DNA of 64,000 nucleotides from Spinacia oleracea (GCF_020520425.1 NC_079491.1:31797449-31861448), one strand, 5' to 3'; positions 23,201 through 34,734 are shown, numbered from the stretch's first letter. A program made the numbers and translations. The notes: a model not told the origin generated them from the sequence alone.

Positions 23201-24200
23201 TGTTTGTTTAGTTTTTTATGCAGTATAAAAGTTGGACTAATGTATGAGGGAATGTCTTTTTTCATTACCAGGTCGAAAGAAGAACAAGAGGACAATGGCT
23301 GGTCCGTAGATCCATTGCCGCTAGTGGAGGTGTTTTCAATTAGCATTGGTAGCAGTGACTTGAAACCTCCCTTTAAGCTGTATGGCAATATTAGAGTGGA
23401 ATGTTGTCCTATATTCAATAGAGATGAGAGTTCCGCTCAGATATGTTTTGACAAGATAGAGTTCAAGTATCGCTATCGTTTTGGTTTTGATGCCTTAGAG
23501 GATTTTGGGATTTATTTTAAGCTCAAGGATGTTGAGGGTAATCTATCTATCGAAGGACAATTTTCGTGGGTAACCCGTTTGCTTGACTCGTGGTATGACA
23601 AGCGCATATGTTCTGTTGTACGAGGGGATCATGGATATGTAGCTGTGCATTACACAATTATTTATGATGGAATACAGGCAAAAGTAAAGGTGTTGGTCAA
23701 AAGGTTTGATAACACTTTGGACTTACCCACCAAGTTTTATGGAAGTCTTGTTGCTCGGTATAGCAACCATGAGTACTCAAACTCCTATGACAAGAAATAC
23801 TATCAGAGTACACTTTTTGAGAGAAGTTTAGATGATCCTGTTAACCTTAAAAAGGATAGTTCATTGCCACTGTCAAAATCTCTGGTTTGTGTTCCAAGAA
23901 TGTCTTCCCTAATAATCCAAGTAGACTTAACAGCTGATGACAACTTACTTCCACAGCCAGGTTTTGGTGTTGAGGTTTTGCAGGGCAGCGTGGAGTTTAA
24001 TACGGATGGTAGTCAACGTTCTAAGGAGATTTGGGGACAAAACTACTGGATCGAGATATCGGTTAAGTGGCAAACGGGGTTGTGGTAGTTTGTTTAGTGG
24101 TAACCGTTGACTTCTTTGGACCTGTATGCCTATGGAGTTAGACTTTAATTTTATGTTTGTATTTTCTAGTTGATTATCATTTGTATTTAAGTGGATAGTT
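20215..24200 (+). CDS. Two-domain DUF6598 (JIP60-tail-like) protein
   Basis: Coding exons 21471-22511, 22594-22634 and 23272-24088 join in frame (1899 nt, 632 residues). A non-coding first exon near 20215-20280 ends at CAG/GTAATG. Domain 1 starts at PLLEVFSISV (about residue 25) and domain 2 at PLVEVFSISIG (about residue 375). Both show the DUF6598 pattern of a hydrophobic VFSISV strand, an IYG/LYG strand, a D-rich middle and a conserved HY(A/T)xxxY strand; they are clear homologues of each other. DUF6598 is the domain I associate with the C-terminal part of cereal JIP60, a jasmonate-induced protein. No ribosome-inactivating domain is visible here. The first domain has an acidic Asp/Tyr insert (about residues 185-215). 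The function is unknown. The exon 2 donor overlaps an in-frame TAG (22636-22638), so retention of intron 2 would give a one-domain protein. Confidence 0.7.
22735..22870. repeat. GC-rich insertion in DUF6598 intron 2 (possible MITE)
   Basis: A block with repeated CCGGTCC, TCCGGA and GGACCGG motifs stands out from the AT-rich intron. Its ends (GTGCACCGGTCC.. and ..GGACCGGTTCTAGA) are roughly inverted. It resembles short plant inverted-repeat elements, but no target duplication could be fixed. Confidence 0.35.
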
Positions 24201-27187
24201 TCAGACATTCCAAAATACTGATTCAGAGTGATGTTTTCGGAATTGAATTCTGTATTTGGTTGTATCCTTGCTGACAGTCTTTTCAAATTCAAATTCAAAT
24301 TTGGTCTTGCATCTACAACTGCCCTAGAATTGATCATAACCAAGTTTCTGTGATATAGGTCTTGCATCAGCTAATTCACAGCAATGTATATGTTGTATCT
24401 ATTTAGTTGCTGACCATCTGGGTTACTCATAGTCATAGAAGTAGAAAATTGAAGTCGCCTGGTTTTCATTAAGTTTATTGTGAGATTGTGACATAGAAGA
24501 ACACGAAGAGAGAGCCTCGAGAAATTTTTGCACTCTATCTAATAGTGTGTCCGTTTGAAGATTCTCGGACACACTATTATAAAACGACAGGGAGCTCCTA
24601 CAGCTGTTTGTTCCTTTATTATGGAAGAGATGGCAGAGGACCTCAAACAGAATGAGATGACTGCGGAAACAATTTTTGTTCAACAATGACGAAATGAGAA
24701 CTAGTCAACAAGATCACTAATAGAGAAAACTAGACACATGATAGGGATTAATGCACCATTATAACAAGTCATCAATAGTTAACTGGAGTCAGACTGTTGA
24801 TTATCCATCTTATTACCATCTTTGATTCTTTGTACAATGCAGGCTTCTGATTTAAACTATTCAGTTCAAGGTGTTTCAATTTCAGAGCAAATTCTCAACA
24901 AGTCACCAAATCTAACAAAGTGTAGCCAACCTCAATGGTCAGCACTGAGAGTCTGATATCAACCTTATGTCTAAGCTAGTTCCGGTTGGCAAGGAGCTGG
25001 ATCTTCTCCCAAAAAGGGGGGCGGCTGTCTCAATGATCTGTAGCCTCATCTTCAGAGACAACACTGACCCGACTCACGCGTTTATTGTGTCTCTCCATAA
25101 ATCTGTCAGCAACAACTTTCATAAGCAATGGTCGAAATGAAAAAATAAGGATCCCCATCTGATCAAGGACGAAACATCTCTACACCACTTTTGAGTTTTG
25201 ACAACCGCAAGGCACAAACAGTTGTGAATACTAGTAAATTAGCAGTATACAAAGAATAATATAACCAACACAGCAAAACAACGTATACATGAGTGTTTAT
25301 CCTTTGGAGTTTGGATACATGAGCTGGTTCAAATAATATAGCTTTTACGTCAAATTGTATTCAGAGTAACCAATAACTGGAAACATAGAATAGAACAAGA
25401 GAAAACCTCTTGAGAATAAATGTCAACAATACCAGTAACAAACCTACAACTCAAACAAATGTGTTTACTCTGCTAATGCTTTAATGCTTTAATGCTTTTG
25501 CAGCTATCAACCCAAATCTGACAACATACTCATATATCCAATGTTCTTGTAGAGAGTAACTAGCAAGTGGAAAAAGGATTTCTAAGGCCTGCAATAGATA
25601 ATTTGAACTGATGGAGCTTCTGATGAATTACATGTCTGGAAGTTTATTACAATATGAAGATGAACTACCAAACCTGGAGGTAGTGAGGTACTGAGGTACA
25701 GAGGGAGCAGATAAAATATTGAGTTCAGACATCTACCTAATCAAACCTCACAAGGCATCAAATTCAATCATTTGACATCAATGTATCTTCTCATTTTTGC
25801 TTCAGAATATATATGGAGCCTTTTCAATCTCCCAAGAGTGTGTCAGCGTCAATCACAAATTCAACAGCTTTATAAAATTCGAAGTCCCAGTAAGTAAGGG
25901 AGACAGACAGAAATAGCAAGACAGCAGAATAGGAAAGGGATGTGAGAAAGAAAGAAAACTCCAAGGCCTAATACAACGGTCTTGTATAAAAAGATTGTTT
26001 CGTAAAAGGACATTTACAAATTTATGGCGAACTCTAGGAAAACAAAGCTAAAGCTCAATTTGCTCGTAATTGATAATATGTGATTATAAATACGTTTACA
26101 AGAGGTTTCATTGATATTTTAACATTCCACGTGCAATATAATTATTAAGCTCTCCGAAATTGTTATTGTATTATTCCACATGAAACATTAGCAACGTGCT
26201 TAGGTTGAAAATGGAAGGAGGAGCATCTCATAGAAAAGCAAAGACAAAAAGAATGGTGAAAATAGACATTACATTATTGATAAGAATAAGACAAAAGAAA
26301 AACAAAGAAGGAAATTAGGGGTATATAGGTAATTGCACTATTGGGTGAATAGTAATACAAGTTCAAGGCTTTATAAGTGTTAGGATTCACCAAGATAGTG
26401 GAGAAGAGAAACCTTTTGTATGACGCCACCATACAAGCGTACATTTGTTGTAAATTCTGAACTACGTTTGAGTTGGATGTGGTTTATTACTTATTTGTAA
26501 ATGGCCAACTTTGTGTAGTGTAATGTCTTTATTAATACTCCGTAGTCATCTCTTTCCTAAGAATAAGATTAACGCTAGTCTGGGCTAAAATTTTCACATA
26601 ACGTTTTTATTAATTTTTAATTTTCTCAGATTCTTGTTAAGATCCTTTCAGACTTATTTAATTTTCTCACTTCTACCCTCGTACTCATTCAAGCCTTCTC
26701 AAAATAATAAAATAATAATCGAGATAGATGTACTGCTTAAACGTCTTAGGTAGAGTATTGATATTCCAAGACTCTTGCTCAAACTTTTGTCATACTCTTC
26801 CACTTAAATGGGAGGTATTAGGTTAATACTCAATAAGAGTATTTCTCAAATTATTGTTCAAACTAGCCTTAATCTTGCTATAAGGGCCAGCAACAAGTTT
26901 CAATAGATGCTCTTCCCGATTGCCGATTGGTTGTTGGAAGTTAATGTTACTACTAGTAGTGGTAAGTTGGTAACGAGTTTATACGTTCTCTGTGTCCTTA
27001 AAGTAAATGTCTTTTACGAAGCATTATGTATCTTACCCAAAAACATGTGCTTTGTATGATCTCTCCTTAAATATAATGTTACATTTCACAAATTTCAATT
27101 ACCATCCACAACACCGCAAGTGTGAATATGTTTAGAAAATTGATAAATGGTAGGGTGGAGAGGATTATTATTTAATTTTCAAAAAAA
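24201..27187. other. Intergenic region with one exon-like scrap
   Basis: About 3 kb of AT-rich DNA with no intact gene. The one coding-like piece is the minus-strand scrap at 25030-25180 (separate entry). A minus-strand open frame at 24423-24686 has no recognisable domain. No transposon termini were identified. Confidence 0.5.
25030..25180 (-). pseudogene. Last-exon-like fragment of an unidentified gene
   Basis: The minus strand encodes about 45 residues containing DQMGILIFSFRPLLMKVVAD and ending ..SRVSVVSEDEATDH before a TGA at 25032-25030. The hydrophobic patch, basic stretch and acidic tail look like a real protein C-terminus rather than a chance frame. A stop lies just upstream and no further exons were found, so it is probably an orphaned fragment. 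Family unknown. Confidence 0.35.
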
Positions 27188-27336
27188 TGCAGTTGGCCAT
27201 TGTGAACCTTGCTTTGGAGAAGGGACTTGATAATGAAGAGATTCTTACAGCAAAGGCTGGATCAAAATTCAAAAAGGAGTATGAGAAAGACAAAGAATTT
27301 CCTTTTCTTTCCTTGTTCAAAGAGGTGACATCTTAG
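27188..27336 (+). other. Small open frame conserved upstream of both RTM2-like genes
   Basis: A 49-residue frame (ATG 27188, TAG 27334-27336) ends KEFPFLSLFKEVTS. A related segment at about 30085-30165, at the same distance upstream of the second RTM2-like gene, reads KEFCFLSLIKEVT in one frame. The match shows that the upstream flank was duplicated with the gene. Whether either copy is translated is unknown; it may be the relic of the end of a neighbouring gene. Confidence 0.35.
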
Positions 27337-27458
27337 TTTTCTTGAAGAATAGGAATATCCACTTTTAAAGCATGCATATATATAATATATAGACAAACAT
27401 ATCACACATAAATTTCCATCACAAACAAAATAAAAACTACAAGAGTTAGAAACTGAAA

Positions 27459-28435
27459 ATGATGGCCAATGTTGTTAATCCAAGCCGCGTGTATGAAGAT
27501 TACGACCCTCCATCTGATCTCGTTCCAGAAGAACGATGTGACACTATCCTCATTTATCTCCCTGGTAATAAAAATTACTTGTATATTTGTTCAATAATTT
27601 GTTTATTTTGAAGCTAAATATATCCTAATGAGTAAATTATGTATATGCAGGGTATAAGAAGGAGCAACTGAGAGTTCAATTAACAACATCGCGCATTCTG
27701 AAGATAAGTGGAGAACGCCAAATTGGTGACAACAAATGGAGGCGTTTTAACAAGGAATTTCGTGTCCCAGCTAATTGTGACACCAAAGATATCACGGCTA
27801 AATTTGAGGGTGGCATACTTTATATCAGGCAGCCGAAATTGATCACCCCTGCAGGACCACCTGAACAGCCTGCAGACAAAGTAAAATCAGCATCAGCAGC
27901 ATCAGCATCAGAAGCTCTAAAGCCCCCATCATCACAACAAGCCCCTGGTCTACCACCACCACCACCACCTCAACAAGCTCCTGGTCTGCCTCCACCACCA
28001 CCTCCACCTCCACCGCATCAGCATGCTCCTCGTAATATGCCTCAACCTCAACAGCAGCTACGAGCTTCTGATCTACCACAGCCTCAGCCTCAGCCTCAAC
28101 CACAAGCTCCCTTGCTACAACCTCAGTTGCAGAAGCATGCTCCTCAAAAGGGTTCGGAGGAGGAGAAGATGAAGAGAACGGTAAAAGAGGAAGATACAAT
28201 TTCGAAAGAGAAGAGAGGAAATTTTCCTAAAAAGGATGAACAAGGAAAAGATCAATGTGGATTATCACATAAGCCAAAACAAATGGTTGGTACAAGAGCA
28301 AGAGGGTTTTATAGAGAGCTGAGGATGCCAGAAAATCTCAAAAGGCTGGTTGTTTCTGTTATACTTGTTCTCAGCATTGGCCTCTATACTACCTACATGT
28401 TCAAATCATTCGCGAGGGATGACAATGAACTATAA
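27459..28435 (+). CDS. RTM2-like small-heat-shock-domain membrane protein, copy 1
   Basis: Exons 27459-27564 and 27651-28435 (GT..AG intron of 86 bp) give 296 residues. Residues 10-115 form an alpha-crystallin/HSP20-like domain (DTILIYLPGYKKEQLRVQL, LKISGERQIGDNKWRRFNKE, ITAKFEGGILYIRQPK). A long Pro/Gln-rich linker follows (about 125-205, with PPPPPPP runs), then a Lys/Glu-rich stretch and a C-terminal membrane segment (LVVSVILVLSIGLYTTYMF, about 265-285). This layout is that of RESTRICTED TEV MOVEMENT 2 (RTM2), which in Arabidopsis limits long-distance movement of potyviruses in phloem; many relatives have no known role. It is one of two tandem copies. The Pro-rich linker is much longer than in copy 2. 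Two ATGs in a row; the first is used here. Confidence 0.85.
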
Positions 28436-28937
28436 TTCACACAGAAATACCCAATAATGGCATGCCAGATTAAAGAGTTGATTGTTTCATATGTAAATAC
28501 AATCAAGGGAGCGTAAAAAAATCAGATATATACTCATCTGACCTAAAATGTAAATGGTTTTCGCTTCCTCATGGATACTGTTATTCAACAATGCACATTC
28601 AAGCTATAATTGTAATTATATTCTTGTTCAGTAACATCATTATATGGTTTCTCCTCTTTTATTTTAGAGCTTTACAAAGTAACAAAATGACTCCAGATTT
28701 CAGATTTCAGATTTCAGATTTGGTTCAAATTCAAGTTTTTACATCAACAAGGAAATTATTAACATGAAAAATGCTCCTGGAAGTTTACACATGGATTATG
28801 TTAAAACAGACACAAATCTAAATGTTGATAACAGTTAGTGAAAGCTATATTCTCACCGTCCCACGCTGTGTTACAGACTAACAATTAAACATTGATTAAT
28901 TCAGTTAGAACCACAAAAGCTCCATTCAAGAATCAAG
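28436..28937. other. Spacer after RTM2-like copy 1
   Basis: AT-rich 3' flank. A short triplication of CAGATTTCAGATTT occurs at 28694-28720. No gene seen. Confidence 0.5.
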
Positions 28938-29440
28938 ATGCAGATCCATGAGTCTGAATCATCATTCATCTCTGCTAGCTTTGCAGATGACTTAATAATG
29001 TTGTGTAAAGGTGAAGCTACCTCTCATCATCAGTTGATGTTGGATGCTTTCAATCTTGTATCCTCGATCTACTACTGGTCTACAAGTCTTCCATTTACTG
29101 TTGACTCCGAAACCAAAGGCAACATTGTTTCACTTTCTGGATTCAGATATCTTGGAGTCCCTATCAGTTGTAGGAAACCGGTGACTGTGAGATTGTAAAA
29201 TTCCTTTATGTTGGTGGCAGAATGCAGTTGATCAATCAAGTCAGTTCTTAATTATGAGTATTAGTGTTTACCATTGATTATTAAGAAAATGAATGGCATT
29301 ATGAGTATAACTTTGGGGTTTATGATAGATGACAGCAGACCAAGGAATGTAAGGAGGTCTTGGTTTTAGAAATTAGAACCTGTCTACCTGGAACTTATAG
29401 GTAAACATGCTGGGCTGTTGAACATTAAATGAGGACATAT
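28938..29440 (+). mobile_element. LINE (L1-type) reverse-transcriptase fragment
   Basis: The frame at 28938-29198 contains the catalytic FADDLIMLCKG block followed by SGFRYLGVPIS, which is the L1 RT palm-to-thumb order. Further on (29350-29430) decayed sequence matches the GGLGF..LL.GKHAGLL block found after RT in plant L1 elements. Stops and gaps separate the parts, and neither ends nor poly(A) are visible. It is a dead scrap lying between the two RTM2-like genes. Confidence 0.7.
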
Positions 29441-29579
29441 AAGAATTCTATGACAGTCAGTTAGGCAATGAAGGAAGGTAACCTATGTTGCCTAAGTTGG
29501 CCTGCTTTATCAACTCTGGAACTCAGCTCTTTGAGAATGACACCACTACCAGTCAGTTCCAACTTATCTTGCTGTAACA

Positions 29580-29672
29580 AAACTTGCCATAACATGTACA
29601 TTGCCATAACATGTACAAAACTTGCCATAACATGTACAAAACTTGCCATAACATGTACAAAACTTGCCATAA
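29580..29672 (+). repeat. Tandem repeat, about 21 bp unit, 4 copies
   Basis: The unit TTGCCATAACATGTACAAAAC is repeated about four times with near-perfect identity. The first copy is slightly different, and a further partial copy lies at 29713. There are no spacers, so it is a minisatellite and not a CRISPR. Confidence 0.9.
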
Positions 29673-29699
29673 CATAACAGTTCCAACTTCACTTTGAGC

Positions 29700-30384
29700 C
29701 ACCAAAGTTATATTGCCATAACATAAAATTGAACCAAGCGGGAATATAGACTAACAAACCAATTGAACAAAACACTGACATACTTTACTTTGAATCACAA
29801 AGGTTATATTCCCAAGCGGTTATATTTCAAACATGTACGTTGTATAAAATAACCAACAATGAAACCACAGATGATATATACCCACGCGAGAATATAGACT
29901 AACAAACAATTGACGAAAGCCACATATTCCCATGCCAGACTATAGACAAACTTTAACTTAATTCACTTTGAACCGCGAATTAAGGTTATCTTGGGGGTTG
30001 ACTTTGGTTATAAGAGTTGAGCTCACTCGAAATGGCTTCAGCTTTGGATTCGAGTAGCTTAGAAGAAGCAATGATGAAATATTAAACTCAATAAAAAGAT
30101 TCTTGGAGACAAGTAAATGAAAAACACAAGGAATTTTGTTTCCTTTCCCTCATAAAAGAGGTCACCTTCAATTCAATCCTTACATGAAGCATTGGAATAA
30201 TCCATTTTCAAAGCAAATAAAAACATAGTACAAGAATCTCTCTTATTTGTTTATTATATTAGTCCATACATACATATCTATATATATTTCCAGATGAAAT
30301 TATTCCCATCACAATTATACAACATATTGTTCTAATAATAACAATATAAACTTGATCGTCAGTTTGTACAAGAACGAAGTCATA
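29700..30384. other. Flank upstream of RTM2-like copy 2
   Basis: It contains paired motifs (CAAGCGGGAATATAGACTAACAAAC at about 29737 and 29887 in variant form), indicating a local duplication, and the flank segment at 30085-30200 shared with copy 1. A TATA-like TATATATTTCC lies near 30281. No gene seen. Confidence 0.45.
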
Positions 30385-31127
30385 ATGATGATGGCCAATA
30401 CTGTAGAGCGCAAGTATGAAGATTTCGATCCTGTTTCGGACTTGTTATCTGAAAAAGAGTGCGACACCTTGCTTCTTTATCTCCCAGGTAACGTAACTTA
30501 TTACTTCATTTTGGTCATTTTTTCAGGTGAAAAAATTAAAATTTTGTTGATGCAGGTTTTAGGAAGGAGCAACTGAAGGTTCAATTAACCACATCTCGCA
30601 TCCTAAGGATCAGTGGTGAACGTCCTACTGGGGATAACAAATGGAAGCGATTTAACAAGGAAGTTCACGTGACATCCAACGTTGATATGAAGGAGATGAC
30701 TGCTAAGTTTGAAGGAGGCATACTTTACATCAGGCAACCAAAGTTGATCACACCAGCAGAACCTGCAGCAACTGCGGCACCAGCAGAACCTGCAGCACCA
30801 GCAGAACAGCTACAAGATCAACAAGGTCCAACTGGGGGAAATATGGAGAAGAAAGAAGAGGGTGAAATGGATAGGAAAGAAAAAGATGAGATTTCAGCCG
30901 AGAGTAATGAGGAAAGGAAAGGAAAATGGTGGATGAATGAGCTGCGCGAACAAGTTGGGGTTCGCATTCAGCTTTTCAAGGAGCTAAGTAAACCAGAAAA
31001 ACTGAGAAGGCTCGCTGTTTATGTCGTTTTGTTGCTGATACTTGTCTTTCAAATCACCAAGATGTTCAAATCATTCACCAAGGTTGAGGAGCAAACTGTT
31101 TTGGAATTCAATCATCAAGAATTTTAA
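30385..31127 (+). CDS. RTM2-like small-heat-shock-domain membrane protein, copy 2
   Basis: Exons 30385-30487 and 30556-31127 (68 bp intron at the same codon as copy 1) give 224 residues. The alpha-crystallin-like domain covers about residues 8-112 (DTLLLYLPGFRKEQLKVQL, LRISGERPTGDNKWKRFNKE, TAKFEGGILYIRQPK). A short Ala/Pro-rich repeat (PAEPAA) and a Lys/Glu-rich linker follow, then a membrane segment (LAVYVVLLLILVFQITKMF, about 185-205). It shares the family role with copy 1, anchoring an HSP20-like fold to a membrane; the substrate is unknown. Three ATGs stand in a row at the start; use of the third would shorten it by two residues. The copies are close in the domain and diverged in the linker, which fits a tandem duplication followed by linker change. 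Confidence 0.85.
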
Positions 31128-31701
31128 GGCCATTAAATGAGATGCAGACTTACAGATGGACACAACAAGTTCAAATTGTCCTAAAAGCCCTTCTCTGACC
31201 TGAAGATCACACTAGCTGTTATCAGGAACTGCAACCATTTCTTACATGATTTCAAGCAATATAAACAGTTTCTGCTATGTTTTTCTTGATCATGAGTTCA
31301 TGACAGTTTAATATTATTGTTAACAATTTAGCTTCAATTTCTGATTACTAGCCTCAAACCAGACAACGTTTACACGCCAGAGAACGAGTTGGACTGGGAA
31401 CACCGTCCTGGCTACTCTGAGATAATGTGCCCAAAACCCTGCAATTTCAACCCAAAAACAGAATTTCCATGTTCCTGGATAAACATACTAGCTTCATTCA
31501 TCGCCTTAAGTCAAGGTGACAAACATAGATAATTAAAGCCAACAATTCAAAACAGAATATATGGTTCACACAACCTGGTCCTCCATATAAAGTTACAAAC
31601 AAGTCTTATTCCTTTCTCCCATCAGCTGTTTGTCAAACAAGGTTTTTCGAATTAATATCCACCATCCAGATAGAAATTGAAGTAATTCATCAATTAAAAC
31701 A
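31128..31701. other. Spacer between RTM2-like copy 2 and the dsRNA-binding gene
   Basis: The two genes converge here and their 3' untranslated regions probably occupy most of it. AT-rich, no further gene or repeat recognised. Confidence 0.5.
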
Positions 31702-33928
31702 TTATTTGCCTTTCTCGTTTGGGAAATCCAGGCTCATAGCAACCCATTTGTTCTCACAAACTTGCAGCACAGTTACCCCCTTGGGAAGATTAGCTATTTC
31801 TGGAACATACGAGTAAACTCTGATGCGGTTGGAAAGCAAGTAACTGCTCACTTCAGGATCTTTCTCCTTCTTCAAATCAGATGATTTTTCAGCTTTTTCC
31901 CTCATCAATTTCCCTTCACCTGAAAATCACAATTTTCTTTTAAGTTACCCAGGTACCACTTAACCAGATAAAAAATAAAGAATACACGAGTTAATGCAAA
32001 CATTAGCAAGTAAACAAGACCATTAACTTCCCTAGACAAAACTCTCCAAAAAAAAGCTATGTTTGGAAAAGGAAACCTGATAATTCAAATGCCATTATTT
32101 CAGCCATTTGAGACACGCATCAACTAGATTTCTGTGGAATATATTGCTCCATATACGTTTGATGTACTCCGTAATAAAGATGTATCATTTACAGGCAATG
32201 TATTACATATACGGAGTAGTTAATTTAAACAGAACATCAATTTTATAAGGGGCCCTAATTTATTTATTTTCCCCGTTAAAGCCAATAAAGTGTTCAAACT
32301 GACCCTAGGTTTAGGACTATTTTCCTTGAGGAGCAATTTACGTGACAACAATTATCAACTTTATATACATGTCCAATTTCTTAATTTTCTTTTTGCGGAT
32401 GTAACAATGGATTTTCTTTAGCCCTTTTCTTGAAAATAAATTGTTATCTTTGGTCACTTAAAAAAGCATCATTAACTCAGTAAAGCTAGCAAATTTATAC
32501 GTACTACTTTAGATGATCAACAAAATTATCTCAGATATTACTTTTATAACACATAGGCTCGCATGCCAGAAGAATCATTGACAAAATTGATGTAAACATA
32601 TAATAGCAAAACAAAAACAGAAACAATTTTCTCTTGCTCAAATGCTAAATATATTGAACTTCTTATTTCTAAATAATGCAGATAATAAAAAAAAATCTCG
32701 ATTATGACAAATATAATTAGCTTTTCTGACAGTTTAATTCTAAAGGGGACTTTACCCTTGAGAGAAGGAGAACCAACTTCTGCAGGATTGATCTTTGGAT
32801 GCTTTATGGATTCGGAAGCCGCCCCTCCTTGAGCTGACTTAGGTCCAGTGTCCTATTAAAAGTGTCAATTGCAAACAATGTAATCATATTTCATCAAAAA
32901 ATTATTTACAAAAAAGATACAGTGATATATAGTAGTATGATTGACTGTGCTACTACCTGTGGAGATTTTTCAAGGGACAGTGAATTCATATCAAGTTCGG
33001 AAGCTTCAATCTCTCTTTCCTGTAGATTAGCAACAGACTGTGAGGTCTTGAAATTGCAACTTCTGACCACAACGGAAGTATTGCTCTTGTGCTCTTCTTG
33101 TTTCTCTAACTCTGGCTTTTTCTTGGTGACTGCTTATTCATGTTAACAGTTTGTCAGATAACATGGATTCCAAACATCAAAAAAGTTTACCAAAACAGAA
33201 CTGATGTTTCTCACCTTCTTTGGCTTCAGCAGGAAGTATACTTTTATTGGTTTCCATCATCTTAAATCCATCTTCGGAGGTTACATGGCCTGATGCAACA
33301 ACAATGTGAGAAACTTTGTGCAAAAATGATACGATTTTCATACAATTAAGAATTTAAGACATATGATAGCGCATAAATTTAAGCAATAATCAATGTTTTT
33401 CCTTAGAATCTAATACTGTTTTGCTTCTTATTAACAAAAAAAAAATGTAAATATAGAGTGTCAGAGTTAATGAGTTATTGAAAAAGATTCTAGAAAGACA
33501 ACCAATTCCTCCTAACTTCCTAAGTTTCCTTGAGATTCCGAGCTTCTAAGTTTCAGAAACAGGGCATATGATCATCATGATAGTTTCTTTGCATAAAAAG
33601 ATAACAGTATTAACATTCATGTGAGTACAGAATTTAAAAGCTATGAACTGAGAAATAACTTTAAGTTAAGCAGGTTTGTACCTGGAGGTAGACTGTATGG
33701 AAAGCGAGCAGAAGACAGAGAGATGAAATGAATCAAGGCCGCCTCAGCAGCTTTATTCTGAGCCTCTTTCACCGACTTGCAGAAAGTGGGTGAATCAAAG
33801 GTGGCTCCATTGACGAACACTGAGGCTCTGAAGCGCGGATTGTGATCAGGGCCATCCTTGATGGGTGAATATTTTGGATATGTCCACGATTTCACTACGC
33901 ACAATTCTTGTAACTTTGATTTGTACAT
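31702..33928 (-). CDS. Double-stranded-RNA-binding protein, DRB family, single dsRBM
   Basis: Five coding exons, 33928-33682, 33289-33215, 33129-32957, 32852-32756 and 31919-31702, all with GT..AG introns, join in frame (810 nt, 269 residues). Residues 1-72 form a dsRNA-binding motif: YKSKLQELCVVKSW (helix 1), FRASVFVNGATFDSPTFCKS (strands) and KEAQNKAAEAALIHF (helix 2, with the RNA-contacting Lys/Ala pattern). The rest is a charged, low-complexity linker and a conserved-looking tail (RIRVYSYVPEIANLPKGVTV..KWVAMSLDFPNE). Plant DRB proteins partner Dicer-like enzymes in small-RNA and antiviral pathways. Most have two dsRBMs and this one has one, as in DRB7 and some DRB4-like proteins. The exact subgroup is not settled. 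Confidence 0.85.
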
Positions 33929-34560
33929 AGTTACTTTTTCTTGTTTGTCAACCTCTGTTTTTCAGTATGATTGCAAGGTTTAACTGAAAGAGCGGATAGG
34001 GATTCACAGTTGAGGGACTCTGATCTGAAGCACTTTGACACTTTTATTTGGTTTTGAAGGGAGAGGAAGAAATGCTTCTTGTGTGTTTGTACTTGTACTA
34101 ATTACCAACTGTAAAATGTCTGAATTATAACACATGTCCACAATGTCAAAAATATTGTCCTTGCATTCACCTTAAAGTTACTGAGATACTTTCCAGAAGC
34201 AATCATGGGTTTGTTGCTTCCTGATATTATATGTAATGATAGTTTAATGACAGTGAGTTAATATTCTAATTAAAATGACAGTAAAAGACATTGTGGCACA
34301 TAACAGGGTGCAACTTTGTTAGCTACACCTAGGCGGCTAGGTGTACCCGGATTTTAGGTACACCCGAAGCACATGTATTACTTCCTTTTTTCAAATGAAC
34401 AACTCTTTTTTTCCAAATAGAGCGAGTGAGCCATGTTATAGCTCATTCGGGGTAGTACACCCTGGTGTATAATAGACAAGCTAAGAACAAGGAGCAAACA
34501 GGATTCCACTAAAGTATGTGTATTGATAATCTCATCTCCATAACTTTGATGAGGTCAAGA
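33929..34560. other. Spacer between the dsRNA-binding gene and methionine synthase
   Basis: It holds the 5' flank of the minus-strand dsRNA-binding gene and sequence downstream of methionine synthase. A short inverted motif TAGCTACACCTAGGCGGCTAGGTGTA lies at 34320-34345, with a related GGTACACCC just after; this may be the end of a small repeat. No gene seen. Confidence 0.45.
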
Positions 34561-34734
34561 GTTGCCCTCAAGTGAAAAAAAAAAAAGAAAAATTGACAGA
34601 GAAAAAGGAAAGAATAAGATAACATTGACAAGCTTGCAAATGAAAAAGCAAACTCATCTCAAAGTACAAACAGAGAAAACGTTATATCCTTCCACTCAAG
34701 TTTTATTTTCTCAATTAGTTGGGATAATGTTGAC

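Noticed and set aside
27843-28199. Antisense Val/Glu-rich frame
   Set aside because: It is the shadow of the Pro/Gln-rich linker of RTM2-like copy 1.
29580-29672. CRISPR-like regular repeat
   Set aside because: The units are contiguous without unique spacers, and the genome is a plant's. It is a minisatellite.
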